From: Pseudomonas fulva
Lineage (GTDB): Bacteria > Pseudomonadota > Gammaproteobacteria > Pseudomonadales > Pseudomonadaceae
Assembly: GCF_023517795.1 (NCBI RefSeq)
Contig: NZ_CP082928.1
Span: 2,728,001-2,792,000, forward strand
DNA: 64,000 nt
Direction: 5' to 3'
In this document: one piece after another, positions 1 through 8,741 of the stretch
Numbering within the stretch: the stretch's first letter is position 1
Layout: each line of letters begins with the position of its first letter
Notes under the pieces: generated by a model
Database searches by the model: none
Told to the model about the DNA's origin: nothing
Seen by the model: only the letters and a program-made list of their open reading frames with translations
Made by a program: the position numbers and the translations under genes

Positions 1-1
1 G

Positions 2-469
2 CCCAAGCTGGAGCAGAAACACAAGATCAACAAGCTGCGCAAACTGCTCGAGGAGTTGGCCGAAGACTACGAACAGATCTACCTGGATACCCCGCCGGCG
101 CTGAATTTCTACACGGTTTCCGCATTGATCGCCGCCGATCGCGTGCTGATTCCCTTCGACTGCGACACCTTCTCGCGCAATGCCCTGTACGGCCTGCTGC
201 GCGAGATCGAGGAGCTGAAGGAAGACCACAACGAGGACCTGCAGGTCGAGGGTATCGTGGTCAACCAGTTCCAACCCCGCGCCTCGCTGCCTCAGCAGTT
301 GCTCGACGAGCTGGTGGCCGAGGGCCTGCCGGTGCTGCCGGTCAACCTGATGAGTTCGGTGAAGATGCGCGAATCCCACCAGGCCTGCATGCCGCTGATC
401 TACCTCGACCCGCGGCACAAGCTGACCCAGCAGTACATCGAACTGCACGATCTGTTGCAGCGCGGCTGA
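2..469 (+). CDS. ParA-family ATPase (5'-truncated by window edge)
   Basis: This is the C-terminal 155 residues of a ParA/MinD-type P-loop ATPase. The frame is open to the left edge, so the Walker A lysines lie outside the window. What remains has the IYLDTPPAL segment (switch II/Walker B-type aspartate followed by the PP typical of ParA), then LIPFDCDTFS, then IVVNQF, the usual order in Soj/ParA proteins. Such proteins position DNA or cell-pole cargo by nucleotide-dependent dimerisation. No ParB gene or parS site is seen in the window, so this is probably an orphan ParA rather than the chromosome-partition gene. The next gene is convergent. The family is clear but the cargo is unknown. Confidence 0.85.
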   Translation, partial: PKLEQKHKINKLRKLLEELAEDYEQIYLDTPPALNFYTVSALIAADRVLIPFDCDTFSRNALYGLLREIEELKEDHNEDLQVEGIVVNQFQPRASLPQQLLDELVAEGLPVLPVNLMSSVKMRESHQACMPLIYLDPRHKLTQQYIELHDLLQRG

Positions 470-482
470 CCGCGGGCGGTCC

Positions 483-839
483 CTAGCGCACCACGAACAC
501 GTCGCACGGCGCCTTGTGCAGGAAGTGCTGGGCCAGGATGCCGAGCAGCGCCTGGCTCAGGGCGCCACGACCGTGGCTGCCGAGCACCAGCAGATCACTG
601 CCGCGGGCCCTGAGCTGCTCCTGCAGGCAGCGCAGGATGCCGCCTTGGTGCACGGCGTGGCTGATGCTGTTGTCCAGCACCTGCCGCGCCTGGTCGTGGG
701 CCTGCTCGCTTCCGGCCGGGTCGAGCACGTGCAGCACGCTCAGGCGCGCGCCGTGCTGCTGCGCCAATTGCGTCGCCCGGTGCAGCGCCAGGTCGGCGGT
801 GCCGCGCAGGTTGTGGGCGATCAGAATGTGCTTGAGCAT
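483..839 (-). CDS. Universal stress protein, UspA family
   Basis: This is a 118-residue single-domain Usp protein. It opens with MLKHILIAHNLRGTADLAL (the first beta strand with the nucleotide-contacting Asp/Asn region) and ends with LVLGSHGRGALSQALLG, which carries the G-x2-G-x9-G(S/T)-like ATP-binding pattern, then a C-terminal beta strand DVFVVR. I chose the start at 839 because a strong GGGAGG Shine-Dalgarno lies just upstream and the family begins here. A longer frame to 920 exists but lacks family similarity. Usp proteins bind ATP or AMP and act in stress survival in the cytoplasm. The specific role is unknown. Confidence 0.85.
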   Translation of the reverse strand: MLKHILIAHNLRGTADLALHRATQLAQQHGARLSVLHVLDPAGSEQAHDQARQVLDNSISHAVHQGGILRCLQEQLRARGSDLLVLGSHGRGALSQALLGILAQHFLHKAPCDVFVVR

Positions 840-951
840 GGCGCCTCCCGCCTTGCTGCCATCGGGCTTTGCGCCGCGATGATCCTTCCATGGATTAGTT
901 GGCTTGCTGATCGCTGGCAAGGCCAGATGTCGCTGGCGTGGCGCGTGGCCT

Positions 952-1386
952 TCAGACGCCCTGGGCGTTCAGCCAGGCGAGCAGCTGTGGCAGCGGCAGC
1001 GCGCCGCTTTGGCGGGCGACTTCCCGACCGCCCTGAAACAGGATCAGGCTGGGGATCGAGCGGATGCCCAGTTGCGCGGCCAGTTGCTGGTTGGCCTCGC
1101 TGTCCAGCTTGCCCAGCCGGCAGCGGGTACGCAGTTCGTCCGCCGCCTGGGCGAAGGTCGGCGCGAAGCTGCGGCACGGGCCGCACCAGGCGGCCCATAC
1201 ATCGACCAGCAACGGCAGGTCGCCCTTGAGCTGGCGGGCGTAGTTGCCCTGGTCGAGCTCGAACGGCGTACCCGGCAGCACCTCGGCCTTGCAATGGCCA
1301 CAGCGCGGCGCCTCGCCCAGGCGTGCACGGGGAAGGCGATTGAGGCTGCTGCAACGGGGGCAGGGGATGATCGCTGAGTCGCTCAT
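952..1386 (-). CDS. trxC: Thioredoxin 2 (zinc-finger thioredoxin)
   Basis: This is a 144-residue thioredoxin with the N-terminal zinc-binding extension that defines TrxC. Two CxxC pairs sit at about residues 9-12 (CPRC) and 29-32 (CGHC), followed by a thioredoxin fold with the active site WCGPC at residues 67-71 and the cis-Pro segment IRSIPSLILF. The protein is a cytoplasmic disulfide reductase that uses thioredoxin reductase, and in enterics it is induced by oxidative stress. The start at 1386 fits the usual beginning (MSDSxxIPCP) and has GGAG upstream. It stands alone between a Usp gene and a divergent hydrolase. Confidence 0.92.
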   Translation of the reverse strand: MSDSAIIPCPRCSSLNRLPRARLGEAPRCGHCKAEVLPGTPFELDQGNYARQLKGDLPLLVDVWAAWCGPCRSFAPTFAQAADELRTRCRLGKLDSEANQQLAAQLGIRSIPSLILFQGGREVARQSGALPLPQLLAWLNAQGV

Positions 1387-1550
1387 GACGGGCTCCGAAC
1401 CGAACAATATCGACCCGAAGCCTATGGGCTGTGGCGCGCCATCGCAAGGCGCGCGCAATAGCGCAAGGTTCAGCATCGCGGACGGCACCAGCGCTTTTGC
1501 CGGGCGAAACGTTATGATGAGTCGTTTGCGATGGTCGCGGAGGGGCGAGC

Positions 1551-3005
1551 ATGAAGGCGGTGAAAAAAGCGATTCGCCTGGGCGGCCTGGTGATGGCGGT
1601 GATCGCGCTGACCTTTTTCGCCCTGCGCATCTACGACGCCCATAACAAGCCGGATCTCGGCCCCTGGCACACCTTCGTGCCCCGGGAACTGAGCGCCGAC
1701 GAACTCGACGCCGCCAGTTGGCAGGACTACCTGCTGGCCGAACAGGCGCTGTTCGCGGCGCTGCCCGGCAAGGTCTACCAACGCCTGGACGATGCCGAGC
1801 GGGTGCCGGACAACCGCTATTTCGCCGACAGCCCGCTCAACGCCTCGCGCTTCGAATGGGACTGGAACCGCTCCTACGTGCTGGAGCCCGAGGGCAAGCC
1901 GAAGGGCGCCGCGGTGATGCTGCACGGCCTGACCGATTCGCCCTACAGCCTGCGGCATATCACCAGGCTGTATCGCGATGCCGGCTTCGTGGTGGTCGGC
2001 CTGCGCCTGCCTGGGCATGGCACCACGCCTGGCGCGCTGACCAGCGTGACCTGGCAGCAGTGGCTGGCCGCTACCCGTATGGCGGTGCGCGAGGCTCAGC
2101 GGCTGATCGAGCCGGGTGAGGAGCTGCAATTGGTCGGCTATTCCGCTGGTGGCGGCCTGGCGCTCAAGTACGCCCTCGATGCCCTGGGCAACGGGGAGAT
2201 GGCGCGCCCCACGCGCCTGACCCTGATTTCGCCGATGATCGGTGTGGCCGGCTACGCCCGTTTCGCCGGATTGGCCGGGTTGCCGGCGGTGTTCCCGGCG
2301 TTCGCCAAGGCCGCCTGGCTGGACGTGCTGCCCGAGTACAACCCGTTCAAGTACAACTCCTTCGCCCTCAATGCGGCGCGCCAGTCCTACCTGTTCACCA
2401 GCGCCCTGCAGGAGCAGATCGCCGTGCTGGCTGGGCGCAATGCCCTGGGGGAGCTGGCCCCGGTGCTGACCTTCCAGTCGTTGGTCGATTACACGGTGAG
2501 CACCCCGGCCGTGGTCGAGGGCCTGTACCGCCACCTGCCGGCCAACGGCAGCGAGCTGGTGCTGTTCGACCTCAACCGTTTCGTCGACTTCGGGCCTCTG
2601 CTTGGTGCCCACGCCAAGTCGCCGCATGACCTGCTACCCGCCGCGCCGCGCCGTTACCGCACCACGCTGATCGGCAACCTATCACCCGCAACCCTGGACG
2701 CCGCCGCGCGCTCTACCGAAGCCGGCGCCACCGAGGAGCAGCTCATGCCCATCGGGCTGGCCTTCCCCCGGGAAGTCTTCTCGCTGTCCCACGTCGCCCT
2801 GCCATTTCCGCTGAGCGATTCGCTGTACGGGCTGCAGCCTGATGAACCGGAGGATTACGGCGTGCACCTCGGCGCGCTGTCGGTGCGTGGCGAGCGCGGT
2901 GTGCTGCTGGTGAGCATGGAGGCGCTGCAGCGGGTGACCTCGAACCCGTTCTATCCCTACATGATCGAGCGGATGCGTGAGCATGGGCGATTGCGGGCGT
3001 ATTAG
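1551..3005 (+). CDS. Membrane-anchored alpha/beta hydrolase
   Basis: This is a 484-residue protein. A hydrophobic segment near residues 9-26 looks like an uncleaved signal anchor and would place the enzyme on the periplasmic face. The hydrolase fold is marked by HGLTDSP (residues 125-131, oxyanion loop) and GYSAGG (196-201, nucleophile Ser198). A late His near SHVALPF could complete the triad. The region after the nucleophile is long and includes an insertion. A GGAG-rich Shine-Dalgarno precedes the ATG. It resembles monoacylglycerol-lipase or carboxylesterase-like proteins, but the substrate cannot be told from the sequence. It is divergent from trxC. Confidence 0.75.
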   Translation: MKAVKKAIRLGGLVMAVIALTFFALRIYDAHNKPDLGPWHTFVPRELSADELDAASWQDYLLAEQALFAALPGKVYQRLDDAERVPDNRYFADSPLNASRFEWDWNRSYVLEPEGKPKGAAVMLHGLTDSPYSLRHITRLYRDAGFVVVGLRLPGHGTTPGALTSVTWQQWLAATRMAVREAQRLIEPGEELQLVGYSAGGGLALKYALDALGNGEMARPTRLTLISPMIGVAGYARFAGLAGLPAVFPAFAKAAWLDVLPEYNPFKYNSFALNAARQSYLFTSALQEQIAVLAGRNALGELAPVLTFQSLVDYTVSTPAVVEGLYRHLPANGSELVLFDLNRFVDFGPLLGAHAKSPHDLLPAAPRRYRTTLIGNLSPATLDAAARSTEAGATEEQLMPIGLAFPREVFSLSHVALPFPLSDSLYGLQPDEPEDYGVHLGALSVRGERGVLLVSMEALQRVTSNPFYPYMIERMREHGRLRAY

Positions 3006-3033
3006 CTGATTTATGGAGAAATGCGATCTCCCT

Positions 3034-3095
3034 GTGGGAGCGGGCGGGGACGCCTAGGCCATGCCCGCGAATTCGTGCGCATGGCGCGCTCCCAC
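3034..3095. repeat. REP-like hairpin element
   Basis: GTGGGAGCGGGC at the left and GCGCTCCCAC at the right form an inverted pair with internal GGCCATGCCCGCG-type sequence. This is the usual look of Pseudomonas REP elements and of the GTGGGAG... family. It lies between the stop of the hydrolase gene and the stop of the BCCT gene, a convergent gap where REPs are common. Confidence 0.6.
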
Positions 3096-3156
3096 TATTA
3101 CGGCGTTAACCTCGACTCCCGCGTTCAGCCATTTATCTGTGCCCTGGAGCAGGGTA

Positions 3157-4896
3157 TCAAGCGTTCGGCTGCCTCTCGGCTGCCTCGCCCTTGTCCTTCT
3201 TCTCCTTGACCACGAAGTAGAACTCTTCGCCGTGCTTCACCGCGCCGTAGAGCACCGCCTTCTCGATCAGCTCGCTGCCGCGCAGGTCGCGCAGCATCAT
3301 CGGGTCCTTGCGCAGGTCGCGGTACAGGGCGATGCACAGCAGGGCCATCACCACCACGAAGGGCAGCGCCACCACGATGGTCAGGTTCTGCAGGCCGGTC
3401 AATGCCGCACCTGGATCGCGTGGATCGCCGATGGCCAGCATGATCGCGGCCACCGCGCCGGTCAGCGCGCCCCAGAAGATCATGGTGCCGCGCGATGGCT
3501 CGGTGGTGCCGTGTTCGGACAGCGTGCCCATCACCAGTGACGCCGCGTCGGCACCGGAGACGAAGAAGATGCCCACCAGGACCATCACCAGTACCGAGGT
3601 GACCGAGATGAAGGGGTAGCTTTCCAGCAGTTCATAGAGGGCGACATTGCTGTCCACCGCGCCATTGGTCAGGGTGAACACACCTTCGCGCAACGCGTCG
3701 ATACCGGCGCCGCCGAAGATCACGAACCACACCAGGCTGACCAGGCTCGGCACCAGCAGCACACCGGTGACGAACTGGCGAATGGTGCGGCCGCGGCTGA
3801 TGCGGGCAATGAACATGCCCACGAAGGGCGTCCAGGAAATCCACCAGGCCCAGTAGAACACCGTCCAGCTGGACAGCCAGCTGTCCATGCTGTCGCCGCC
3901 GCTGGCATTGGTGCGCGCCATCATTTCCGGCAGCAGGTTGATGTAGTCGCCCAGGGAGGTCGGCAGCAGGTTGAGCATCAGCAGGGTCGGCCCGGCGATG
4001 AACACGAAGGCGGCCAGCAGCAGGGCCAGCGCCATGTTGGTGTTGGACAGCCACTGGATACCCTTGTCGATGCCGGACACCGCCGAGGCCACGAAGGCCA
4101 CGGTCAGCAGGGTGATCAGGCCGATATAGAACAGCTTGCCGGGCTGCTCGACCCAGCCGTTGTACTCCAGCCCGCCGGCGATCTGCAGCGCGCCGAGGCC
4201 CAGCGAGGCGGCCGAGCCGAACAGCGTGGCGAAGATCGCCATCATGTCGATGGCGCGGCCGATGGGGCCGTTGGCGTGCTCGCCCATCAGCGGCCGAAAG
4301 GCGGCGGATATCAGCTGCGAGCGGCCGCGGCGAAAGGTGCCGTAGGCGATCGCCAGGCCGACGATGGCATACATCGCCCAGGGATGCAGGCTCCAGTGAA
4401 ACAGCGTGGTGGCCATGGCCACCTGCATGGCGGCATTGGTCTGCGCCTCGGCGGTGCCCGGCGGCGGGCTCACGTAATGGGACAGCGGCTCGGCCACGCC
4501 AAAGAACATCAGGCCGATGCCCATGCCGGCGCTGAACATCATGGCGATCCATGACGTGGTGCGAAATTCCGGCCCCTCGCCGTCCTTGCCGAGGGGAATC
4601 TTGCCGTAGCGACTGGCCGCCAGCCACAGCACGAAGACCACGAAGATCGTCGAGGTGAGCACGAAGAACCAGCCGAAATTGACGATGACCCAGGACTGCG
4701 CCGTGGCGGCGTTCTTCGCCAGGCTGGCCTGGTTGAGAAAGCCCCAGGCCACGAAGGCCAGGGCCAGCAGGCTGGTGAAGCCGAACACGATCCAGTCCAG
4801 CTTGCCTTCCAGATAACGGTCGCGCCTGGCCTCCTCCGTCTGCGACGGGTCGGTGATACCAAGCTCCGGTGTTTCAATATTGCCTTGCATTGCCAT
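3157..4896 (-). CDS. BCCT-family betaine/choline/carnitine transporter
   Basis: This is a 579-residue transporter with about twelve membrane helices. The family signature is plain: FYWAWWISWTPFVGMFIARI at about residues 347-366 followed by SRGRTIRQFV, plus an upstream glycine-rich segment GMGIGLMFFGVAEP at about 124-137. The GMGIG form is what sodium-coupled betaine carriers such as BetP have, so sodium-driven uptake of a quaternary amine is a reasonable inference. The exact substrate is not readable. I took the ATG at 4896; another in-frame ATG is at 4890 and the frame is open to 4938. The C-terminal tail is charged (KEKKDKGEAAER) and may be a regulatory domain. No bet or cai catabolic genes are nearby. 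Confidence 0.9.
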   Translation of the reverse strand: MAMQGNIETPELGITDPSQTEEARRDRYLEGKLDWIVFGFTSLLALAFVAWGFLNQASLAKNAATAQSWVIVNFGWFFVLTSTIFVVFVLWLAASRYGKIPLGKDGEGPEFRTTSWIAMMFSAGMGIGLMFFGVAEPLSHYVSPPPGTAEAQTNAAMQVAMATTLFHWSLHPWAMYAIVGLAIAYGTFRRGRSQLISAAFRPLMGEHANGPIGRAIDMMAIFATLFGSAASLGLGALQIAGGLEYNGWVEQPGKLFYIGLITLLTVAFVASAVSGIDKGIQWLSNTNMALALLLAAFVFIAGPTLLMLNLLPTSLGDYINLLPEMMARTNASGGDSMDSWLSSWTVFYWAWWISWTPFVGMFIARISRGRTIRQFVTGVLLVPSLVSLVWFVIFGGAGIDALREGVFTLTNGAVDSNVALYELLESYPFISVTSVLVMVLVGIFFVSGADAASLVMGTLSEHGTTEPSRGTMIFWGALTGAVAAIMLAIGDPRDPGAALTGLQNLTIVVALPFVVVMALLCIALYRDLRKDPMMLRDLRGSELIEKAVLYGAVKHGEEFYFVVKEKKDKGEAAERQPNA

Positions 4897-5083
4897 GGCT
4901 GCTGGGTGCCCTCTATGGGTTCTTGTTGGTCTCGTCACGCAAGTTGAGGCATGCCCTGGCCTGTCGCGCTTGCACGGTGCGCGCGAGTTCGCGTGAACGA
5001 TGATGCGTACCCACCATCCGCTGGCCCTGTCTGTTAACGCCCCGCGCCGTTCTCGTAGCGACCTTTGGGGGGCGCGAAAACGC

Positions 5084-5107
5084 AGAAAGCACCCGAAGGT
5101 GCTTTCT
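5084..5107 (-). terminator. Hairpin downstream of the OsmC-YcaO gene
   Basis: AGAAAGCACC and GGTGCTTTCT form a perfect 10-bp stem around a four-base loop (TTCG on the minus strand). On that strand it is followed by GCGTTTTCG. It lies 21 bp past the stop codon of the gene ending at 5128 and is a plausible intrinsic terminator. Confidence 0.7.
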
Positions 5108-5127
5108 CGTTGGCGCGTTCGGCTGGC

Positions 5128-7329
5128 CTATTGGTTGGCAAGGCCTGCCGCTCTGGCGCGCGCCGCGTGCAGTTTCCTGTAGCTGTCGATCAGGCGCTGG
5201 TGCTTGTCCAGGCCCTCCAGTTTCATGCTGGTGGGCGTCAGGCCGGAGAAACGCACGCTGCCGTGCACCGAGCCGATCGCGGCATCGATGCGTTCGCTGC
5301 CGAACATGCGCCGCAGGTTGTGCTCGAAGTTGGCCAGCTCCAGCTCGTCGTCCAGCTGGATCTCCAGTACCGCGTTGACCGCCTGGTAGAACAGGCCGCG
5401 TTCGACGGTGTTGTCGTTGTACTGCAGGAAGGCCTCGACCAGTTCCTTGGTGTCGTCGTACTTGTTCAGCGCCAGGTTGATCAGCAGCTTCAGCTCGAGA
5501 ATGGTCAGCTGGCCCCACACCGTGTTGTCGTCGAACTCGATGCCGATCAGCGTGCTGATGTCGGTGTAGTCGTCGACCTCGATATTGTTGAGGTTGCGCA
5601 GCAGCGACTTGAGCTCGCGGTCGCTCAGGGTGTGCAGGTTGAGGATGTCCTTGCGAAACAGCAGGGCCTTGTTGGTGTTGTCCCAGACCAGGTCCTCGAC
5701 CGGATAGATCTCCGAGTAGCCGGGCACGAGGATGCGGCAGGCGTTGGCGCCGAGGTCGTCATAGGTGGCTACGTAGACCTCCTTGCCCATGTCCTCGAGG
5801 ATACCGAACAGGGTCGCGGCTTCCTGCTCGTTGGAGTCGGCGCCCTCGCCGGAGAAATCCCACTCGACGAAGTCGAAGTCGGCCTTGGCGCCGAAGAAGC
5901 GCCAGGACACCACACCGCTGGAGTCGATGAAGTGCTCGACGAAGTTGTTCGGCTCGGTCAGCGCCAGACTGTCGAAGGTCGGTTGCGGCAGGTCGTTGAG
6001 GCCCTCGAAGCTGCGCCCCTGCAGCAGCTCGGTGAGGCTGCGCTCCAGGGCCACTTCCAGGCTCGGGTGGGCGCCGAAGGAGGCGAACACGCCGCCGGTA
6101 CGCGGATTCATCAAAGTCACGCACATCACCGGGAATTCACCGCCCAGGGAGGCGTCCTTGACCAGCACCGGGAAGCCTTGTTCTTCCAGGCCCTGGATGC
6201 CGGCGACGATGCCCGGGTACTTGGCCAGCACCTCCTGCGGCACATCCGGCAGGCACAGCTCGCCTTCGAGGATCTCGCGCTTCACCGCCCGCTCGAAGAT
6301 CTCCGACAGGCACTGCACCTGGGCCTCGGCCAGGGTATTGCCGGCGCTCATGCCGTTGGACAGGTACAGGTTCTCGATCAGGTTGGAAGGGAAATACACC
6401 GTCTGGCCATCGCTCCTGCGCACGAAGGGCAGCGAACAGATGCCGCGCAGGGTGTTGCCCGAGTTGGTGTCGTACAGGTGCGAGCCACGCAGTTCGCCAT
6501 CCGGGTTGTAGATGGCCAGGCAATGCGCGTCGAGGATCTCCTCGGGTAGTGCGTCCTTCGGGCCCGGCTTGAACCAGCGCTCGTTCGGGTAGTGGACGAA
6601 CTCGGCAGCGGCGACGTCCTCGCCCCAGAACTGGTCGTTGTAGAAGAAGTTGCAGTTCAGCCGCTCGATGAACTCGCCCAGGGCCGAGGCCAGGGCGCTT
6701 TCCTTGGTCGAACCCTTGCCGTTGGTGAAGCACAGGTTCGACTGCGCATCACGGATATGCAGCGACCAGACGTTGGGCACGATATTGCGCCAGGAGGCGA
6801 TCTCGATCTTCATCCCCAGATCCGCGAGGATGCCCGACATGTTGGCGATGGTCTGCTCCAGCGGCAGATCCTTGCCCGGGATATAGGTGGTGGTATCGGA
6901 CACCGGCATCAGCAGCGCCTGGGCATCAGCGTCGAGGTTGTCGACTTCCTCGATGATGAACTCGGGGCCTTGCTGCACCACCTTCTTCACCGTGCAGCGG
7001 TCGATGGAGCGCAGAATGCCCAGGCGATCCTTCTCGGAGATATCGGCGGGCAGCTCCACCTGGATCTTGAAGATCTGCGCGTAGCGGTTCTCCGGGTCGA
7101 CGATATTGTTCTGCGACAGGCGGATATTCTCGGTGGGAATGTCCCGCGTCTGGCAGTAAAGCTTGACGAAGTACGCCGCGCACAGCGCCGAGGAAGCCAG
7201 GAAATAGTCGAACGGCCCCGGCGCCGAGCCATCGCCCTTGTAGCGAATCGGCTGATCGGCGATCACCGTGAAGTCGTCGAACTTGGCTTCGAGGCGAAGG
7301 TTGTCGAGAAAGTTGACCTTGATTTCCAT
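5128..7329 (-). CDS. OsmC domain-YcaO domain fusion protein
   Basis: This is a 733-residue two-domain protein. Residues 1-140 are OsmC/Ohr-like, with the two cysteines of that fold at about C50 (SSALCAAYF) and C112 (RCTVKKV). From about residue 150 to 600 it is a YcaO domain, including the ATP-binding segment NGKGSTKES at about 203 and the acidic pair E219/E222 (GEFIER). The remaining C-terminus is helical, as in E. coli YcaO. YcaO enzymes activate amide backbones with ATP; E. coli YcaO has been linked to beta-methylthiolation of ribosomal protein S12. No peptide-precursor or RiPP genes adjoin, which argues for the housekeeping type. The start at 7329 begins the OsmC fold; the frame runs further upstream without homology. 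Confidence 0.88.
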   Translation of the reverse strand: MEIKVNFLDNLRLEAKFDDFTVIADQPIRYKGDGSAPGPFDYFLASSALCAAYFVKLYCQTRDIPTENIRLSQNNIVDPENRYAQIFKIQVELPADISEKDRLGILRSIDRCTVKKVVQQGPEFIIEEVDNLDADAQALLMPVSDTTTYIPGKDLPLEQTIANMSGILADLGMKIEIASWRNIVPNVWSLHIRDAQSNLCFTNGKGSTKESALASALGEFIERLNCNFFYNDQFWGEDVAAAEFVHYPNERWFKPGPKDALPEEILDAHCLAIYNPDGELRGSHLYDTNSGNTLRGICSLPFVRRSDGQTVYFPSNLIENLYLSNGMSAGNTLAEAQVQCLSEIFERAVKREILEGELCLPDVPQEVLAKYPGIVAGIQGLEEQGFPVLVKDASLGGEFPVMCVTLMNPRTGGVFASFGAHPSLEVALERSLTELLQGRSFEGLNDLPQPTFDSLALTEPNNFVEHFIDSSGVVSWRFFGAKADFDFVEWDFSGEGADSNEQEAATLFGILEDMGKEVYVATYDDLGANACRILVPGYSEIYPVEDLVWDNTNKALLFRKDILNLHTLSDRELKSLLRNLNNIEVDDYTDISTLIGIEFDDNTVWGQLTILELKLLINLALNKYDDTKELVEAFLQYNDNTVERGLFYQAVNAVLEIQLDDELELANFEHNLRRMFGSERIDAAIGSVHGSVRFSGLTPTSMKLEGLDKHQRLIDSYRKLHAARARAAGLANQ

Positions 7330-7450
7330 GGAGCGGCACCGGCAAGCAAACGAATGGCCGGCATTATCCGGGTTTTCGCGGGGAAGTCTCGTGCGGGGTC
7401 TGGATGGCAGCTGAGTGGTGGCCCCTTGGTCGAATACCTCGAAAAGCCGC

Positions 7451-7485
7451 TTTACTGAGAATTCCTGTGCGCATAAATTGTGCGC
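7451..7485 (+). promoter_or_regulatory. ccdAB promoter with overlapping operator
   Basis: TTTACT (7451-7456) and TAAATT (7474-7479) are spaced 17 bp apart, a reasonable sigma-70 promoter. The inverted repeat GCGCA (7469-7473)/TGCGC (7481-7485) straddles the -10 box, and TGTGCGC also occurs twice as a direct repeat (7466 and 7479). This is where a CcdA-type antitoxin would be expected to bind for autoregulation. It is an inference from position and symmetry only. Confidence 0.55.
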
Positions 7486-7507
7486 GTTATTCGGCAAGGA
7501 AATGCTC

Positions 7508-7753
7508 ATGTTGCCTTCATACGATCTCAATGCCCCGAAACGAGCGGCCAACCTTCGCGTCAATGAGGATCTGCTCAATAAGGTCAAGGCTCTCGACATC
7601 AACCTCTCTGCCACCCTGGAAAAGGCATTGGCCCAGGCGTTGAAGGAAAAGCAGCGTGAGCAATGGTTGACAGACAACCGTCAGGCCATCGCTGCTTACA
7701 ATGAGCATGTAGAGGCCAATGGCGTGTTCGGCGACGAATTGCGCAGCTTCTGA
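7508..7753 (+). CDS. ccdA: CcdA-type antitoxin
   Basis: This is an 81-residue protein with an N-terminal ribbon-helix-helix-like DNA-binding part (AANLRVNEDLLNKVKALDIN) and a charged C-terminal tail. The tail contains WLTDNRQAIAAYNEHVEANG and ends FGDELRSF, the part that wraps the toxin in CcdA. The ATG at 7508 is favoured because AAGGA sits seven bases upstream; the ATG at 7502 would be too close to it. Its stop overlaps the toxin start by one base (TGATG), so the two are translationally coupled. It probably neutralises CcdB and represses its own promoter. Confidence 0.9.
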   Translation: MLPSYDLNAPKRAANLRVNEDLLNKVKALDINLSATLEKALAQALKEKQREQWLTDNRQAIAAYNEHVEANGVFGDELRSF

Positions 7754-8070
7754 TGCCGCAGTTTGCCGTTTATAGAAACATCAATCCTGCCACCAGGGCC
7801 GCCGTGCCCTTGCTGCTCGATGTACAGAGCGACCTGCTTGCGGAACTCGGTACGCGGGTTGTGGTGCCGCTCTATCCGGCGAGCATCCTGCAGGGAGAGA
7901 TGTTGAAAAGCCTCACGCCACGGTTTGAAATCGAAGGTGAGCCGTACGTGATGATGACGCCGCAAATGGCGGGTATCGCCAACAAACAGTTGGGGCTCAT
8001 GGTGGCGGATTTAACTGCGCGGCGTGATGAAATCATCGCGGCGCTCGATCTGCTGATAACCGGCATTTGA
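7753..8070 (+). CDS. ccdB: CcdB-type gyrase-targeting toxin
   Basis: This is a 105-residue CcdB homologue with the family landmarks FAVYRN, LLLDVQSDLL, RVVVPL and the C-terminal helix LTARRDEIIAALDLL. CcdB of plasmid F poisons DNA gyrase through its last three residues Trp-Gly-Ile. Here the protein ends Thr-Gly-Ile, so the tryptophan that stacks on GyrA is absent. That may mean weaker or altered toxicity, though chromosomal homologues vary at this position. It is coupled to ccdA by a one-base overlap. The pair sits at the edge of an accessory region. Confidence 0.9.
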   Translation: MPQFAVYRNINPATRAAVPLLLDVQSDLLAELGTRVVVPLYPASILQGEMLKSLTPRFEIEGEPYVMMTPQMAGIANKQLGLMVADLTARRDEIIAALDLLITGI

Positions 8071-8143
8071 GCAAAGTGCGTGTGTGGGCAGGGTGGGTGA
8101 CTCCGCAGCGCGGACAGGTGCTCGCCGTACGATCTGCGCGGGC

Positions 8144-8557
8144 TCAGCGCTGGCGATCGTCGCCCGGTGCTTTCTCCAGCGCCGACAGATCCTGTACCCA
8201 GGGCAGCGCCGCTTCGCACCACTTCTGCCAGGTCGGCCGCAATTGCTGCGACTCGGCCAGCACGCCGACGCGCAGACCGTAAGCGGTCGGGTTGTCGGCG
8301 TCATAGGTAAACAACTGCGAACCACAGTCGCCACAGAACGCCTGGGCACGCCGCGAACCGCTCTCCGCCACCTTCACATACACCTTGGGCGTACCCCGCA
8401 GCAGCGAAAATGTGCCAGGAAGCGCCGGCGTGGAGACCCGGAACGCCGTGCCAGTGAGCTTCTGGCAATCGTGGCAATGGCACACGCTGGTGAGTTGTGG
8501 GTCCGTTTCTGCGACGAAGGCGATGGCGTCGCAGTGGCAGCTACCGTGGACTTTCAT
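8144..8557 (-). CDS. GFA-family (Gfa-like) zinc protein
   Basis: This is a 137-residue protein of the glutathione-dependent formaldehyde-activating (GFA) fold. Zinc ligands are in the usual order: CHC near the N-terminus (GSCHCDAIAF), CHCHDCQKLTG around residues 26-36, and FCGDCGSQLF around residue 75. The name comes from Gfa, which was proposed to join formaldehyde to glutathione, but most small homologues have no proven activity. The ATG at 8557 has AGGTGA five bases upstream; a GTG at 8566 is less likely. It is a lone gene with no glutathione or formaldehyde dehydrogenase gene beside it. Confidence 0.85.
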   Translation of the reverse strand: MKVHGSCHCDAIAFVAETDPQLTSVCHCHDCQKLTGTAFRVSTPALPGTFSLLRGTPKVYVKVAESGSRRAQAFCGDCGSQLFTYDADNPTAYGLRVGVLAESQQLRPTWQKWCEAALPWVQDLSALEKAPGDDRQR

Positions 8558-8741
8558 GAGGGTCACCTGGGCTAGGCAAGAGAGTTGATTGTGCTGTGAC
8601 GCGGGATCGGTGGGAAGACGAAGGTTTTTTATTTTGTGGAGGTTCGAGGCGAGCCTGCGCTGTGCCGCGAGCTGCCCGCTGTATATCTATACGTTGAGGC
8701 GTTAGGGTCGGCAGGATCAATCAATGTCAGGGAGATGACTC

